From Rattus norvegicus (lineage: Eukaryota > Chordata > Mammalia > Rodentia > Muridae): a stretch of 64,000 bases of DNA. The translations under genes were made by a program, and so were the position numbers. Below, piece by piece: positions 21,546 to 33,250 of this stretch. The notes under the pieces are model-generated. The model was not told the DNA's origin, did not search any database, and saw only the letters and a list, made by a program, of their open reading frames with translations. How positions within the stretch are numbered: position 1 is the stretch's first letter; each line of letters starts with the position of its first letter. The stretch lies in assembly GCF_036323735.1 (NCBI RefSeq), contig NC_086034.1, positions 15,444,501-15,508,500 on the forward strand. Direction: 5' to 3'.

Positions 21546-22260
21546 ATACTTCCTTTATGCCTGGTCCTTTCTGCTGGGACAGATTTCAAGCTAGTCTGCT
21601 CCTTGGAAGACACTGTATTCTGAGGCAAACCAGAAGATCTGCTATACTCAGAGCATTTAGTAGAACCTTCCCAAATCTATGCCCAGAGCAGAAGTTGTCC
21701 ACAGTCCTCCAGACCCAAATCACACCCAGTGGAACCTGGTCTCCCAAGAGTGTTCTCACTCCTGAGGTCACAAGTGAGGCCCACTTCAGTTCCAATAACT
21801 GTCAAATGAAGAACCTGACAGGAGCACACAGGGCACAAGAACTGTGTAACACCCTGGGACAGAATCCTTCTAGTCTACAACTATGCTCAGAGCTAAGGCC
21901 ATTCCTCAGCCTTCCTGACCAAAATCATGCCCAGAGTGAGCTGGTATCCCAGAGGTGCTCTTCCTCCTAAGTCCACAAGTGAGACCCCATTTTAGCTCCA
22001 AAAAATGTCCAAAGAGGGACCTGCCAAGAGCAGACAGGACACAAGAACTGCGGAGGAGTCTGGACAGGATCCTTCTAGTCTCCAAATATATCCAGAGCTA
22101 AGGCCATTCCACAGCCCTCCAGACCCAAATCATGCCCAGAGAAGGTGCTTGTCTCTGAGGAGTGCTCTCACTCCTAAGATCACCAGCTCACTGGCCCAAT
22201 GGAGGGACAAGCTCCAGTCAGAGATAGAAGACCAACTAACATTAGCGATAATTAAAAGGT
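21546..22260 (+). promoter_or_regulatory. L1 5' UTR tandem monomers, 205-bp period
   Basis: The phrase CCTCCAGACCCAAATCA occurs at 21706, in diverged form at 21911, and at 22116, so the period is exactly 205 bp twice. Other phrases (AGAACTG, TCCTTCTAGTCT, CAGAGCTAAGGCCATTCC) repeat in phase. Murid L1 F monomers are about 206 bp and serve as promoter units. The array has about three copies, the first incomplete. The first part shares TTTCTGCTGGGACAGA with the L1 start at about 28486. Confidence 0.85.
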
Positions 22261-22261
22261 G

Positions 22262-23273
22262 AGAGTCAAGCACAAGAACATAAGCAACAGAAAACAAGAC
22301 AACTTGGCATGATCAGAACCCATTTCTCCCACTACAGCAAGCCCTAGATACCTCAGAAAAGGAAGATCAGATTTAAAATCACATCTCATGATGATGATAG
22401 ACGACTCTAAGAGGGACATAAATAAATCACTTAAAAATCTATAGGAGAATACAGGCAAACATGTTGAAGCACTTAAAAAGGAAACGCAAAAATCCTTTGA
22501 GAATTAATGAAAAACACAACCAACCAAACAGGTGAAGGAATTGGACAAAACCATCCAGGATCTAAAAACCAAAACAGAAACAATAAATAAATCACAAAGA
22601 AAGACAACTCTGGAGATAGAAAACCTAGGAAAAGGGCTCAAAAGTCATAGATGCAAGCAACAGCAACAGAAAACAAGAGATGAAAAAGAGAATCTCAGAG
22701 GTTGAAGATACCATAAAAACATTGAAATGATCATCAAAGAAAATGTAAAATACTAAAAGTTCCTAACCCAAAACATCCAGAAAATCCAGGACAAATGAAA
22801 AGAACAAACCTAAGAATAATAGGTATAGAAAAGACTGAAGATTCCCAATTTAAAGGGCCAGTAAATATCTGCAACAAAATTACAGAAGAGAACTATCCTA
22901 AAGAAAGAGATGCCCATAAGCATACAAGAAGCCTACAGAATTCCAAATAGATAGCACCAGGAAACAAATTCCTCCATTCAAGTAATAGTCAAAACACCAA
23001 ATGCACAAAACGAAGAATATTAAAAGTAGTAAGAAAAAATGTCAAGTAACATATAAATGCAGACCTATCAGAATTACACCAGACTTCTCACCAGAGGCTA
23101 TGAAAGGCAGAAGAGCCTGGGCAGATGTCAGGACACTAAGAGAACAGAAATGCCAACCCAGGCTATTATACCCAGCAAAACTTCAATTAACATAGATAGA
23201 AAAATCAAGATATTCCATAACAAAACCAAATTTACACAATATCTTTACACAAATCCAGCCCTACGAAGGATTA
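22262..23273 (+). pseudogene. L1 ORF1 remnant
   Basis: The initiation site has decayed (AGGTGAGAG where related copies have ATG). The best-kept part is the C-terminal RRM/CTD region, readable as VTYKCRPIRITPDFSPEAMK near 23040-23110 and CQPRLLYPAKL near 23150-23185. It has many stops and frameshifts. It ends at the inversion breakpoint at 23274. Confidence 0.82.
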
Positions 23274-23445
23274 TTGTTAAGAGATATTAAGGAATAGTGA
23301 CTGTTGCTTCCTGTTATTTTTGTTGTTTGAGGTGGAATTAGGTGTTTATGGGTACTTTTTTCGAGCTTGTTGAAAGAGATTACTTTCTGGCTTTTTGTAT
23401 GGAGTAGTTTCCCTCTTTGTTTTGGAGTTTTTCATTTATTAACAA
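23274..23445 (-). other. Inverted block inside the F-type L1 (ORF1 end, linker, ORF2 start)
   Basis: These 172 bp read as L1 only on the minus strand, while L1 on both sides reads on the plus strand. Reversed, the block supplies exactly the missing piece: the ORF1 end, the linker with AAAGCCAGAAAGTAATCTC, and AACAGTCACTATTCCTTAA at the ORF2 start (compare 31081-31260). It is flanked by TTGTTAA (23274-23280) and TTAACAA (23439-23445), a 7-bp inverted repeat. Confidence 0.88.
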
Positions 23446-26400
23446 CAGTGGATTTAGTTTCCTGATAAAAAGACATATTTTAACAGACTGCATATGTAAA
23501 CTGGACCCAGCATTTTGCTGCATACAGAAAATGCACCTCAGTGACAATGAGAGATGTTATGTCAGAGGAAAAGGCTGGAAAATTTTTTTCAAGCAAATGG
23601 TCCCAAGAAACAAGCTAGAGTAGTCATTCTAATAACGAATAAAATGGAATTTTAATGAAAAATTATCAAAAAGATAAGGAAGAATACTTCATATTTATCA
23701 AAGGCAAAAACTACCAAGTTGAACTCGTAATTCTGAACATCTATGCTCCAAATGCAAGGGCATACATTCATAAAAGAAACTTTACTAAATCTCAAAGCAC
23801 ACATTTTACATCAAACAATAATGGAAGACTTCAATATCTCACTCTCTTCAATGGACAGATCATGGAAACAGAAACTAAACAGAGACACAGTGAAACTAAC
23901 AGAAGTTATGACCTAAATGAATTTAGCAAGTACTTGTAGAAAATTGCATCCTAAAACAAAAGGACATACTTTCTTCTCAGGACCTCATCATACTTTAGAG
24001 AAAGTATTTATATTTGGTCACAAACCAGGCCTCAATACATACAAGAATGTTGTAATAATCCTGTGCATCCCCTCAGATCATCACAGAATAAAGCTGGTAT
24101 TCAAAAAAAAAAAAAAACAACAACAGAAAGCCCACATACTCATGGAAGCTGAACAACTTTCTATGCAATGAAACTTGGTCAGGGAAGAAAAAAAAGAAAG
24201 AAATTGAAGACTTTTTTTTAGAATTAATGAAAATGAAGTCATAACATACCCAAACTTATGGAACACAATGAAAATTGTGTTAAGAGGAAAAGTCATAGCT
24301 CTGAGTGCCTTGAAAACAAAACTGGAGAGAGCATATACTAGCAACTTGACAGTACGTCTGAAAGCTCTACCACATCATCAACAACAACAACAAAATAAAT
24401 ACACCCAAGATGAGTAGACTGCAGGTAATAATCAAACTCAGGGCTGAAATCAACCAAGTAGAAACAAAAAGAACTATACAAGGAATCAACAAAACCAAGG
24501 CTGGTCCTTTGAGAACACCAACAAAATAGATAATCATTTAGCAAGCCTAGCCAGAGGGCACAGAGACAGTATCCAAATTAATGAAATCATAAATGAATAG
24601 CCAGACATAACAATAGAAACCAAGGAAAGTCAACGAAATCAACAGATCGTACTACAAAAGTCTATACTCAATTCAACTGTAAAATCTGGATGAAATGGAC
24701 ATTTTTCTAGACAGCTACTAGGTGTTAAAGTTAAATCAGGATCTGATAAGCCCCTAAAGAAATAGAACGAGTCATTACATGTCTCTCAACAACAACAACA
24801 ACAACAAAAGAGCCCAGGATCATATAGGTTAATATAGATGTCTTTATGCTGGTAAGGGCAGGTAAAGAAAAGGCTGGAGACTGAGACTAGACAGTAGAAA
24901 GAGAGGGCAGATGCAGAGCTTTTGAGAGGCAGGAGAAATAGCAGAGAAAGGAGAAGGAAGAAGATGGAGTAAGAGAAGAATGACCCAGATCTATTTGGCT
25001 TTAAATAGCCATAGGGAGCTATGAATATCTTATGAAGGATGAATAATTACAGGACAATTATTCTTATTTGGTGGTTAGTTTATATCAATATCAATTGGCT
25101 CTGAGTTTATTTTGTGGACAGTTTTGGGGGTGAGAATTTACTGATGTAAATCTGATTGATAACTTACAAGCCTCTAGTGTTTTGACTTTGCCTGGGTACA
25201 GGCATTTGTGACAGATAAGTGTGAGATCGCATGAGGTTGGCATGGCAGCAACCCTCCAAGGGAACTTAGGGAGTTGGGTGGAGACATTTTGAGACCCCTC
25301 AGCCAGAGAGTTTGCTGAGCGAGACCAGGGGCCAGAGGGGAGCTGGTGGTAGCATGTGATAGAAAATCCATTTTTATTATTTAATGCTACAGCTTTAGTA
25401 CAGAATTCTATCAGACTTTCAAAGAAGACCTAATACCAATACTCTTTAAACTATTCCACAAAATAGAAATCAGAAGAAACAATACACTTCGTTCTTTGAA
25501 GCCACAATTACACAAAACACAAAGACCCATAAAGAAAGAGAACTTCATACCAATTTCCCTTATTAATATCAATAAAAATATTCAATAAATATTTCACAAG
25601 AACACATTCAAGAACAAATGAAAACTATCATTAGACATGATCAAGTAGGCTTCATCCCAGGAATGTTGAAATTTTTCAATATATGGAAATCCATCAGTGT
25701 AATCCACTATATAAACAAACTCAAAAAGACACACGAACATCTCTTTAGATGCTGAGAAAGCATTTGACAAAACACAATACCCCTTCATGATAAAAGGCTT
25801 GGAAAGATCAGGAATTCAAGGCCCATCTATGAACACAGTAAAAGCAATATACAGCAAACAAGTAGCCAACATTAAATTAAATGGAAAGAATCTTAAAGTA
25901 ATCACACTAAAATTAGGGACTAGACAAGGCTAACCAATTCAATACAGTACTTAAAGTTCTAGCCAGACCAATCAGACAACAAACACAGACCAAAAAGATA
26001 CAAATTCAAAAGGAAGAAGTCAGCAATATCACTATTTGCAGATGATATGATAGTATATAACGTGATGCCAAAGATTCCAACAGATAACTCCTAAACCAGA
26101 TAAAGAATGTTAGTAAATTGGCTGGATATAAAATGAACTTAAACAAATCTGTAGCCTTCCTCTACTCAAAGGATTAAACAGACTGAGAAAGAAATTAGGG
26201 AAACAACATCATGAATAATAGTCACAAATAATAGAAAATACATTGGTGTGACTCTAACCAAGCAAGTGAAAGATCTATATGACAAGAAATTCAAGTCATT
26301 GAAGAAAGAAATAAAAAACATTTCAGAAAATGTAAAGATCTCCCATGCTCATCGAATGGCAGGACTAATACAGTAAAAATGTCCTTCTTGCTGAAAGCAA

Positions 26401-27745
26401 TTTATAGATTCAGTGCAATCCCCATCAAAATTCCAACTCAATTTTTTGTAGAGTAACAAAGAGTAATTTGCAAATTCATTTGGAATAACAAAAAACCTGG
26501 GGTAGCCAAAACAATTCTCAACAATAAAAGAACTTCTGGGGAATCACCATCCCTACCCCCAAGCTGTATTACAGAGCAATAGGGATAAAAACTGCATGGT
26601 ATTAGTATAGAAATGGGCAGGTAGATCAATGCAATAGAGTTCTAGACCCAGAAATGACCTATAAACCTATGGTCACTTGATCTTTGACAAAGCAGCTAAA
26701 ACTATCCAGTGGAAAAAAGATAGCATTTTCAACAAATGGTGCTGGTTCAACTGGAGGTCAGCATGTAGAAGAATGCAAATCAATCCACTCTTATCACCAT
26801 GTACAAAGCTTAAGTTCAAGTGGATCAAGGACTTCCACAGAAAACCAGATACTCTGAAAGTAATAGAAGAAAGAGTGGGGAGAGTTTCAAACAGAACACA
26901 TGGGCACTGGGGAAAATTTCCTGAAGGGAACATCAATGGCTTATGCTCTAAGATCAAGAATTAACAAATGGGACCTAAAAAAAATTGCAAAGCTTCTGTA
27001 AGGCAAAAGAAACTGTCTATAGAACAAAACTGAAACTAAGAGATTGGGAAAAGATCTTTACCAATCCTACATCTGATAGGAGACTAATATCTATTATATA
27101 CAAAGAACTCAAGAATATAGACTCCAGAAAACCAAATAATCCTATTTAAAAATGGATTACACAGATAAATAAAGAATTCTCACCTGAGGAATATTGCATG
27201 TCTAAGAAGCAGTTAAAGAAATGTTCAACAATCTTAGTCATCAGATAAATACAAATCAAAACAACCCTGAAATTCCACCTCACACCAGTCACAATGGTAA
27301 GATCAAAACCTCAGGTAAGAGCAGATGCTGGTGAGGATGTGGAGAAAGAAGAACACTCCTCCATTGTTGGTGGGATTGCAAGTTGGTACAACAACTCTGT
27401 AAATCATCCTGGTAGTTCCTCAGAAAATTGGAGAAAATGCTACCTGAGAACCCAGATAGGTCATACCTGGGCTTATACCCAAAAGATGCTCCAACAAATG
27501 ACAAGGACACATGCTTCACTACATTCATAGCAGTCTTATTTATAATAGCCAGAATCTGGAAAGAACCCAGATATCCTTCAACAGAGGAATGGATACAGAA
27601 AATGTGGGATATTTATACAATAGAGTACTGCACAGCTATTATAAACAATAACTTCATGAAATTCTTAGGCAAATGGATTGAACTAGAAAGTGTCACTAAA
27701 GAATACATGTTATCCCATACTGACATGTGGATATTAGCCAAAAGC
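23446..27745 (+). pseudogene. L1 ORF2 remnant (EN, RT, C-terminus), interrupted
   Basis: Endonuclease pieces lie at 23446-24100 (LDPAFCCIQKMHL, degraded QETHL). RT pieces lie at 25393-26200, including the first catalytic region near 25750 (LDAEKAFDKTQ in pieces) and FADDMIVYN near 26035. The post-RT and Cys-rich C-terminus runs to about 27745 (GEDVEKEEHSSIVGGIASWY in a shifted frame). Stops, frameshifts and the insertion at 24831-25392 make it non-coding. Confidence 0.84.
24831..25392. mobile_element. Foreign insertion in L1 ORF2, candidate solo LTR
   Basis: L1 homology stops after CCCAGGATCATATAGGTT and resumes at TTTAGTACAGAATTC as if uninterrupted, so about 560 bp was inserted. The insert could run TG (24839) to CA (25391) as LTRs do. 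It has AATAAA on the minus strand at 25106-25111 and a TATTTAAAG-like box near 25005-25013. I could not find a clean target-site duplication and do not know the family, so LTR status is likely, not proven. Confidence 0.5.
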
Positions 27746-28385
27746 TCGCAATGCCTAAGATACAATTCGTAGACAATATGAAGCTCAAGAAGGAAGACCA
27801 AAAGTTGGATGCTTCAGTCCTTCTTAGAAGGGGGAAGAAAATACTCACCTGAGAAAATATAAGGACAGAGGCCACCTAGAGATTTCTCCAACTAGAGATC
27901 AACCCTATATGTAGCAACCAAACCCAGTCACTATTGCTTATGCAAAGGGGTGTTTGTTGACAGGACCTGAAGTGGATGTCTCCTGAGAGGCTCTGCCAGA
28001 GCCTTACTGATACAGATGAAGATGCTTGCAGCTAACCATCACACCAAGCATTGGGACCCCAATTAAGGAGTGAGAAATAGGACTGACAGAGCTGAAGGGG
28101 TTTGCAAACCCATAGGAAGAGCAACCAGACCTCCCAGAGCTCCTAGGGACTAAACCACCAAACAATGAGTAAACATGGAGGGACCCATGGCTGTAGCCAC
28201 ATATGTAGCAGAGGATGCCACTGTCTGTAAAGTCTCATTTCCTTAGTGTAAGGGAAGCCCAGCATGTTGAGTGGGAGTGGGTGGACTGGAGTGACAGCAT
28301 CTTCATTGAAGCACATGGAGGCTGGATGTGGGAGGAAGGGAAGGGGATAACATTTGAAATGTAAATACATAAAATATCCAATTAA
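27746..28385 (+). other. L1 3' UTR
   Basis: Begins after the ORF2 end and contains the A/G-rich GGAGGAAGGGAAGGGG tract at about 28330 before the 3' terminus ATTTGAAATGTAAATAC. The A-tail is nearly gone: a few A-rich bases are followed directly by the next L1. Confidence 0.7.
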
Positions 28386-29514
28386 CAAAAGATCCCTCCT
28401 GAAGTACCAAAGCTGCTGCCTGGAACCCAGTGGACCCATCATCCCTCAAAACCACTGCCCACACTGCCTTTCAGCCTGTTTATTTCTGCTGGGACAGACT
28501 GCTAACTAGTCTGCTCCCTGGAAGACACCATATCCTGAGGCATCCCATAAGATCCATTGTACCCATGACACCATAGCTTGAAGGCATCTAAGGAGTTGTT
28601 CTGTACACAGAGTAACTGGGAAACTGATACCTCAGTCTAAAAATCTCTGGTGTGTTCTGTGGCATACAAGTCAACTGACCCAAATGACTGAAAGTTTCTC
28701 TGGAGTTCTCCTGCATAGATTGAAATAGATACCAAAGCCCATAACCCTCAACTGAAGAACAAGTTCACACAGGACAACAGCTTGACTGCTCCTCTGAAGA
28801 GTCAACAGTCTTAAGGCCTTCCAGAAAATCTACTAGAGCCAGGGCAATAGATCAAAAGCTTCTCTGTCCTTAAGGTCCTCCAGTTGGAAGGCCCCACAGG
28901 AGGTCTACAATAGTCAGGGACACAGGCCTGCCAAGAGACCTGAAGGAACCCAGGAACAAAACAGACAGATTCCAGACAGAGTCACCAGAAAACCAGATGG
29001 TAAGAAGCAAGTGTAAGACCAAAACTAACAGAAGCCAATATTGGTGGGCATCATCAGAGCCCAGTTCTCCCACCACAGCAAGCCCTGAATACACTGACAT
29101 ACCTGAAAATCAGAAATCTTGCTTAAAATCCTGTCTCATGAAGATTAAATAGAGTCCTTGCAGGAGAATAAAAATAACTTACAGAAAGAAATACAGGAAA
29201 CACAGGTAGAAACCCTTTGGGAGGAAACAAGTAAATTCCTTAAATACATATGGGAAAACACAATTCAACATGTGAAGGAATAACATAAAGCTATACAAGA
29301 CCTAAAAGTGAAAGTAGAAACAATAAAGAAAACACAAATGGAGGCACTCCTGTAAAGGGTAAACCCAGGAAAGAGGTCAGAAATTACAGATGTAAGTATG
29401 ACCAACAGAATACAAGACATAGAAGAGATCTTATGACTAACAGAATACAAGAGATAGAAGACACTGTAGGAGATATTGACACAACTGTCAAAGAAAATTC
29501 AAAACAGGAAAAAC
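28386..29514 (+). mobile_element. L1 5' fragment: 5' UTR + ORF1 N-terminal half
   Basis: The leader at about 28386-29005 shares its opening (TTTCTGCTGGGACAGA, TCTGCTCC, GGAAGACAC) with the F-type L1 at 21546. ORF1 starts at about 29000 (ATGGTAAGAAGCAAG) and runs, broken, through the coiled coil to ACACAACTGTCAAAGAAAATTC at about 29500, near residue 150 of the usual protein. There it meets the 5' UTR of the next L1 in the same orientation. At about 29395-29460 a phrase (CAACAGAATACAAGACATAG) is duplicated locally. Confidence 0.8.
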
Positions 29515-30045
29515 TCAGCCTGTGGCCGAGCTAATCTGGGCCCAAATCTCTCTGTACCCAAATCCTGTGGGAAGAGAGTGGAATCTCTGAAGTGCGGACA
29601 ATCCTGATTTCACAGGGGAGACCATCATTTCTGTTCACATTTCTGGACCAAGGGGAACCCACTTAGAGTCCTCAGGACACAGAAATCTAGGAGCAGACTG
29701 GTACAAGACCCTTTTGCTTTCTGCCTGTGCCTGGAGCTGACCCTGTCCCACAGCTCTCTGTACCCATATCCCGTAGGAAGAGCACAGAACTCCCAGAAGT
29801 GTGAACAGTCCTGAGAGCTTAAGTGAGAGCACCACTTCTGCTAGCATTCCTGGCCCAAGAGGAACCTGCCAGGAACCCTCTAGACACTGAAAATAGAAGC
29901 AGACTGGGAGAGGATCCTTCCAGTTTCCACCTATGTCTGGAGCTGACTACGTCCTACAATTCTCTGTTCCCAGATCCCACTGGGAGAAAGCTAGTCTCCA
30001 AGAGTGCTGACCAAAAGGCTTGAAGGAGGGTCAAGCCATTGTTGG
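29515..30045 (+). promoter_or_regulatory. L1 5' UTR tandem monomers, 206-bp period
   Basis: The phrase TCTGTACCCA occurs at 29551 and 29757, and TCTGTTCCCA at 29963, which gives a period of 206 bp twice. In-phase phrases include CCTGGAGCTGA / TCTGGAGCTGA and AGGAGCAGACTGG / AGAAGCAGACTGG. About 2.5 units are present. By eye this is the same unit family as the minus-strand leader at 14995-15470 and differs from the 205-bp units at 21546-22260. Confidence 0.85.
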
Positions 30046-30080
30046 AGATAGCAATACCAGCTAATATCAGAAACAACCAG

Positions 30081-31130
30081 ATGGGGGGAGGCAAGTACAG
30101 CAACCTAAGCAACAGAAACAGACTACTTTGCACCATCAGAGCTCTGTTCTCCCACCAAAGCAAACATTGCACACAGGAAAAGCAAGATTTGGATTTAAAA
30201 ATCACATCTCATGATGATGATAGAGGACTTTAAGAAGGACATAAAAAAATCCCATAAAAAAAAAATAAAGGTCAACACAGGTAAACAAGCAGAAGTCCTT
30301 AAAGAGGGAAGACAAAAATTCCTTAAAGAATTACATGAAAGCACAACCAAACAGAGGAAAGGAATTGAACAAAATCATCCAGGTTCTAAAAATGGAAATA
30401 GAAACAATAGAGAAATCACAAAGGGAGACAACTCTCCAATAGAAAACATAGGAAAGAGACTAGGAATCATAGATGCAAGCATCACCAACAGAATAATAAA
30501 GATAGTATAGAGAATTTCCGGGGCAGAAGATACCATAGAAAACATTGAGACAACCTTCAAAGAAAATGTAAAATGAAAAATACTCCTAACCCTAAACATG
30601 CAGAAAGACAAAACCTAAGTATAATAGATAGAGAAGAGAGAGCAAAAATTCCCAACTTAAAGGGCCAGTAAATATCTTCAACAAAATTATAGAAGAAAAC
30701 TTTCCTAACCTAAAGAAACAGATGCCAATAAACATTAAAAAGAACAAAAACAAAAACAAAAAATCCTACAGAACTCGAAATAGGTTGGAAATTCCTCCCA
30801 TCACATTATAGTCAAACCACCAAATCACAAAACAAAGAAAGAATAGTAAAAGCAGTAAGTGATAAAGGTCAAGTAGCATATAAAGCAGATCTATCAGAAT
30901 TACAGCACACTACTCACCAGAGACTACGAAAGCCAGAAGATCCTGGGCAGATGCATACAGACTCTAAGAGAACACAAATGCCAGCCCAGGCATATTCAGC
31001 AAAACTCTCAATTAACACAGATGAAGAAACCAAGATATTCTATGACAAAACCAAATTTACATAATACCTTTCTACATATTCTGCCCTACAAAAGATAATC
31101 AGTAGAAAATCTAACACAAAGAGGGAAACA
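30081..31130 (+). pseudogene. L1 ORF1 remnant
   Basis: Starts at ATG 30081 in the position of the family start. The coiled-coil region reads MIEDFKKDIKKSHKK from about 30215 and GRQKFLKELHE near 30305. A direct stop and several frameshifts follow near 30505-30580. RRM/CTD fragments are readable to about 31080. Not functional. Confidence 0.8.
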
Positions 31131-31189
31131 ACACCCTAAAAAAGCAAGAAAGTAATCTTGCAACAAACCCAGAAGAAGAGAGCTACCCA

Positions 31190-33091
31190 AACACAATTCC
31201 ACTTCTAACAACAAAAATAACAGGAAACAACAATCACTATTCCTTAATATATCTTAACATCAATGGACTCAATTCCCCAACAAAAAGACACAGACTAAGA
31301 GACTGGATACCGAAAGAGGACCCAACATTTGCTGTATACAGGAAACACACCTCAGAGACAAAGACAGACAGTACCTCAGAGTAAAAGACTGTAAAACAAT
31401 TTTCCAAGAAAATGGTCCAAAGAAACAAGCTGGAGTAGCCATTTTAATGTAGAATAAAATCAAGTTTCAACCAAAAGTTATCAAAAGAGGATAAGGAAGG
31501 ACACTATATTTTTCAAAGGAAAAATCCACCAAGGTGAACTCTCAATCCTGAATATTTATGCTCCAAATGAAGGGCACCTACGTTCAGAAAAGAAACCTTT
31601 CCAAAGCTCAAAGCACACATTGAACCTCACAAAATAATAGTGGGATGCTTCGACACACACTATCAGCAGTGAACAAATCATGGAAACTGAAACTAAACAG
31701 AAACATAGAGTAACTAACAAAATTTATGATCCAAGTGGATTTAACAGATACTATAGAACATTTCATGCTAAAACAAAAGAATATACCTTCTTCCCATCAC
31801 CTCATGGTACCTTCTCCAAAGTGAACATATAATCAGTCACAAAACAGGCGTCAACAGATACAAGAAGATTGAAATAATCCCATACATCCTATCAGTTCAC
31901 CATGGACTAAGGCTGGTCTTCAATAACAACAACAACAACAACAACAACAACAAAACAACAAAAAACACATATAGAGATGGAAGCTGAACAACTCTGTATG
32001 CAATGATTTGGTCAAGGAAGAAATAAAGAAAGATATTAAGGACTTTTAGATTTAATGATAAAGGAGGCAAAACATACCCTAACCTATGGAACACAATGAA
32101 AGGAGTGCTAAGAGGAAAATTCATAGTTCTGAGTTCCTCCAAAAAGAAACTGGAGAAAGCATACACTATCATCTTGACAGGACACCTAAAAGCTACAGAA
32201 CAAAAAGAAGAAATACTGGAAAAAGAAGTAGATGGCTCTTAATGATCAAAATCAGCACTGAAATTAACAAAGTAGAAACAAAAGAACTATACAAGTAATT
32301 AGCAAAGCAGGAGCTGGTTCTTTGAGAAAATCAACAAAATAGATAAACCCATAGACAGACTAAGCAGCGGGCAGAGAGAAAATATCCAAATTAACAAAAT
32401 CTTAGAAATAAAAAGGAAGAAATAACAACAGAATCTGAGGAAGTTAAAAAAAATCTTCAGCTCCTACTACAAAAGCCCATAGTCAGCAAAATGGGAAAAT
32501 CTGGAGGATAAAGACAATTTTCTAGACAGATGCACATACCAAATTTAAATCAGGATTAGATAAATCTCCTGAAATGTCCCAGAAATCCTAGATACATAGA
32601 AGCAGTCATTAAAATTTGCCTAACCACAAAAAAAAAAAAAAGCTCAGAACCAGAGATGGTTTACTGCAGCATTCCTTCAGACCTGCAACAAAGACCTAAT
32701 ACCAATACTGTCCAAACTATTCCACAAAATAGAAACAGAAGGAACACTAGGCAATTTCTTCTATGAAGCCATACTTCTTACCCTTATACATAAACGACAC
32801 AAGACCAATAGAGAAAGAGGACTTCAAACCAATTTCTCTTATGAATATCAATGCAAAAATACTCTATAAAATTCTTACAAACAAAATCCAAGAACACATC
32901 AAAAATATCACCCATCATCATCAAGTAGGCTTCACCACAGGATTGTAGGGATAGTTGTGTATATGGAAATTTATCAACATACTCCACTATATAAACAAAT
33001 TCAAAGAACAAAACACATGATCATCTCATTAAATTCTGAGAAAGCACTTGACATAATTCAACACCCTTTCATGATAAAAATTTTGGAAAGA
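31190..33091 (+). pseudogene. L1 ORF2 5' half remnant (EN to early RT)
   Basis: Endonuclease pieces (TFAVYRKHTSETKTDS in a shifted frame near 31330) and the EN C-terminal part near 31740-31910 are present. They are followed by the linker region and the RT N-terminus (IHKIQEHIKNITHHHQVGF in pieces near 32880-32930, ending at HPFMIKILERP at 33065-33091). Several stops. The younger L1 fragment begins immediately after. Confidence 0.8.
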
Positions 33092-33247
33092 CCAAATGGA
33101 TTTAACAGATATCTATAGAACATTTTACCCTAATTCAAAAGAATATACCTTCTTTTCAGCATTTCATGGCACCTTCTCCAAAAGCGACCATATAATTGGG
33201 CACAAAAAACTCTCAACAGATATAAGAAGACTGAAATATCCCATGCA
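33092..33247 (+). pseudogene. L1 ORF2 endonuclease fragment
   Basis: About 50 codons from the C-terminal part of the endonuclease: TDIYRTFYPNSKEYTFFSA and the SDHIIGHK motif, whose Asp and His belong to the catalytic set of the APE-like fold. The frame differs from that of the RT part after the deletion junction. The fused frame stops at 33296. Confidence 0.82.
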
Positions 33248-33250
33248 AAC

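Larger units (their letters stand above)
21546..28385 (+). mobile_element. Full-length F-type L1, degraded, with an inversion and a foreign insertion
   Basis: Plus-strand order: monomer-bearing 5' UTR (about 21546-22260), ORF1 remnant (22262-23273), a short inverted block across the ORF1/ORF2 boundary (23274-23445), ORF2 remnant (23446-27745) split by a 560-bp insertion (24831-25392), and 3' UTR to about 28385. The 3' terminus AACATTTGAAATGTAAATAC is typical of murid L1. Both ORFs carry many stops. Length without the insert is about 6.3 kb, near full size. A second L1 5' end starts directly after it. Confidence 0.87.
29515..33091 (+). mobile_element. L1 with 206-bp monomer promoter, ORF1 and ORF2 5' half
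   Basis: Plus strand: promoter monomers (29515-30045), ORF1 remnant (30081-31130), linker, ORF2 from about 31190 through EN and into the RT to about 33091. There it is cut by a younger 5'-truncated L1. It carries (CAA)n at 31924-31957 inside ORF2. Its own 3' end may be represented by the L1 at 36161-38330, but the RT core between is missing, so this link is uncertain. Confidence 0.82.

Noticed and set aside
21706..22132. Regular direct repeats that might suggest a CRISPR-like or satellite array
   Set aside because: Units are contiguous (no spacers) and lead directly into L1 ORF1, so they are L1 promoter monomers. The genome is mammalian.
21530..22262. Two open frames of 146 and 85 codons with similar phrases
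   Set aside because: They lie in the L1 205-bp monomers. The similarity is the tandem repeat, not a gene duplication.
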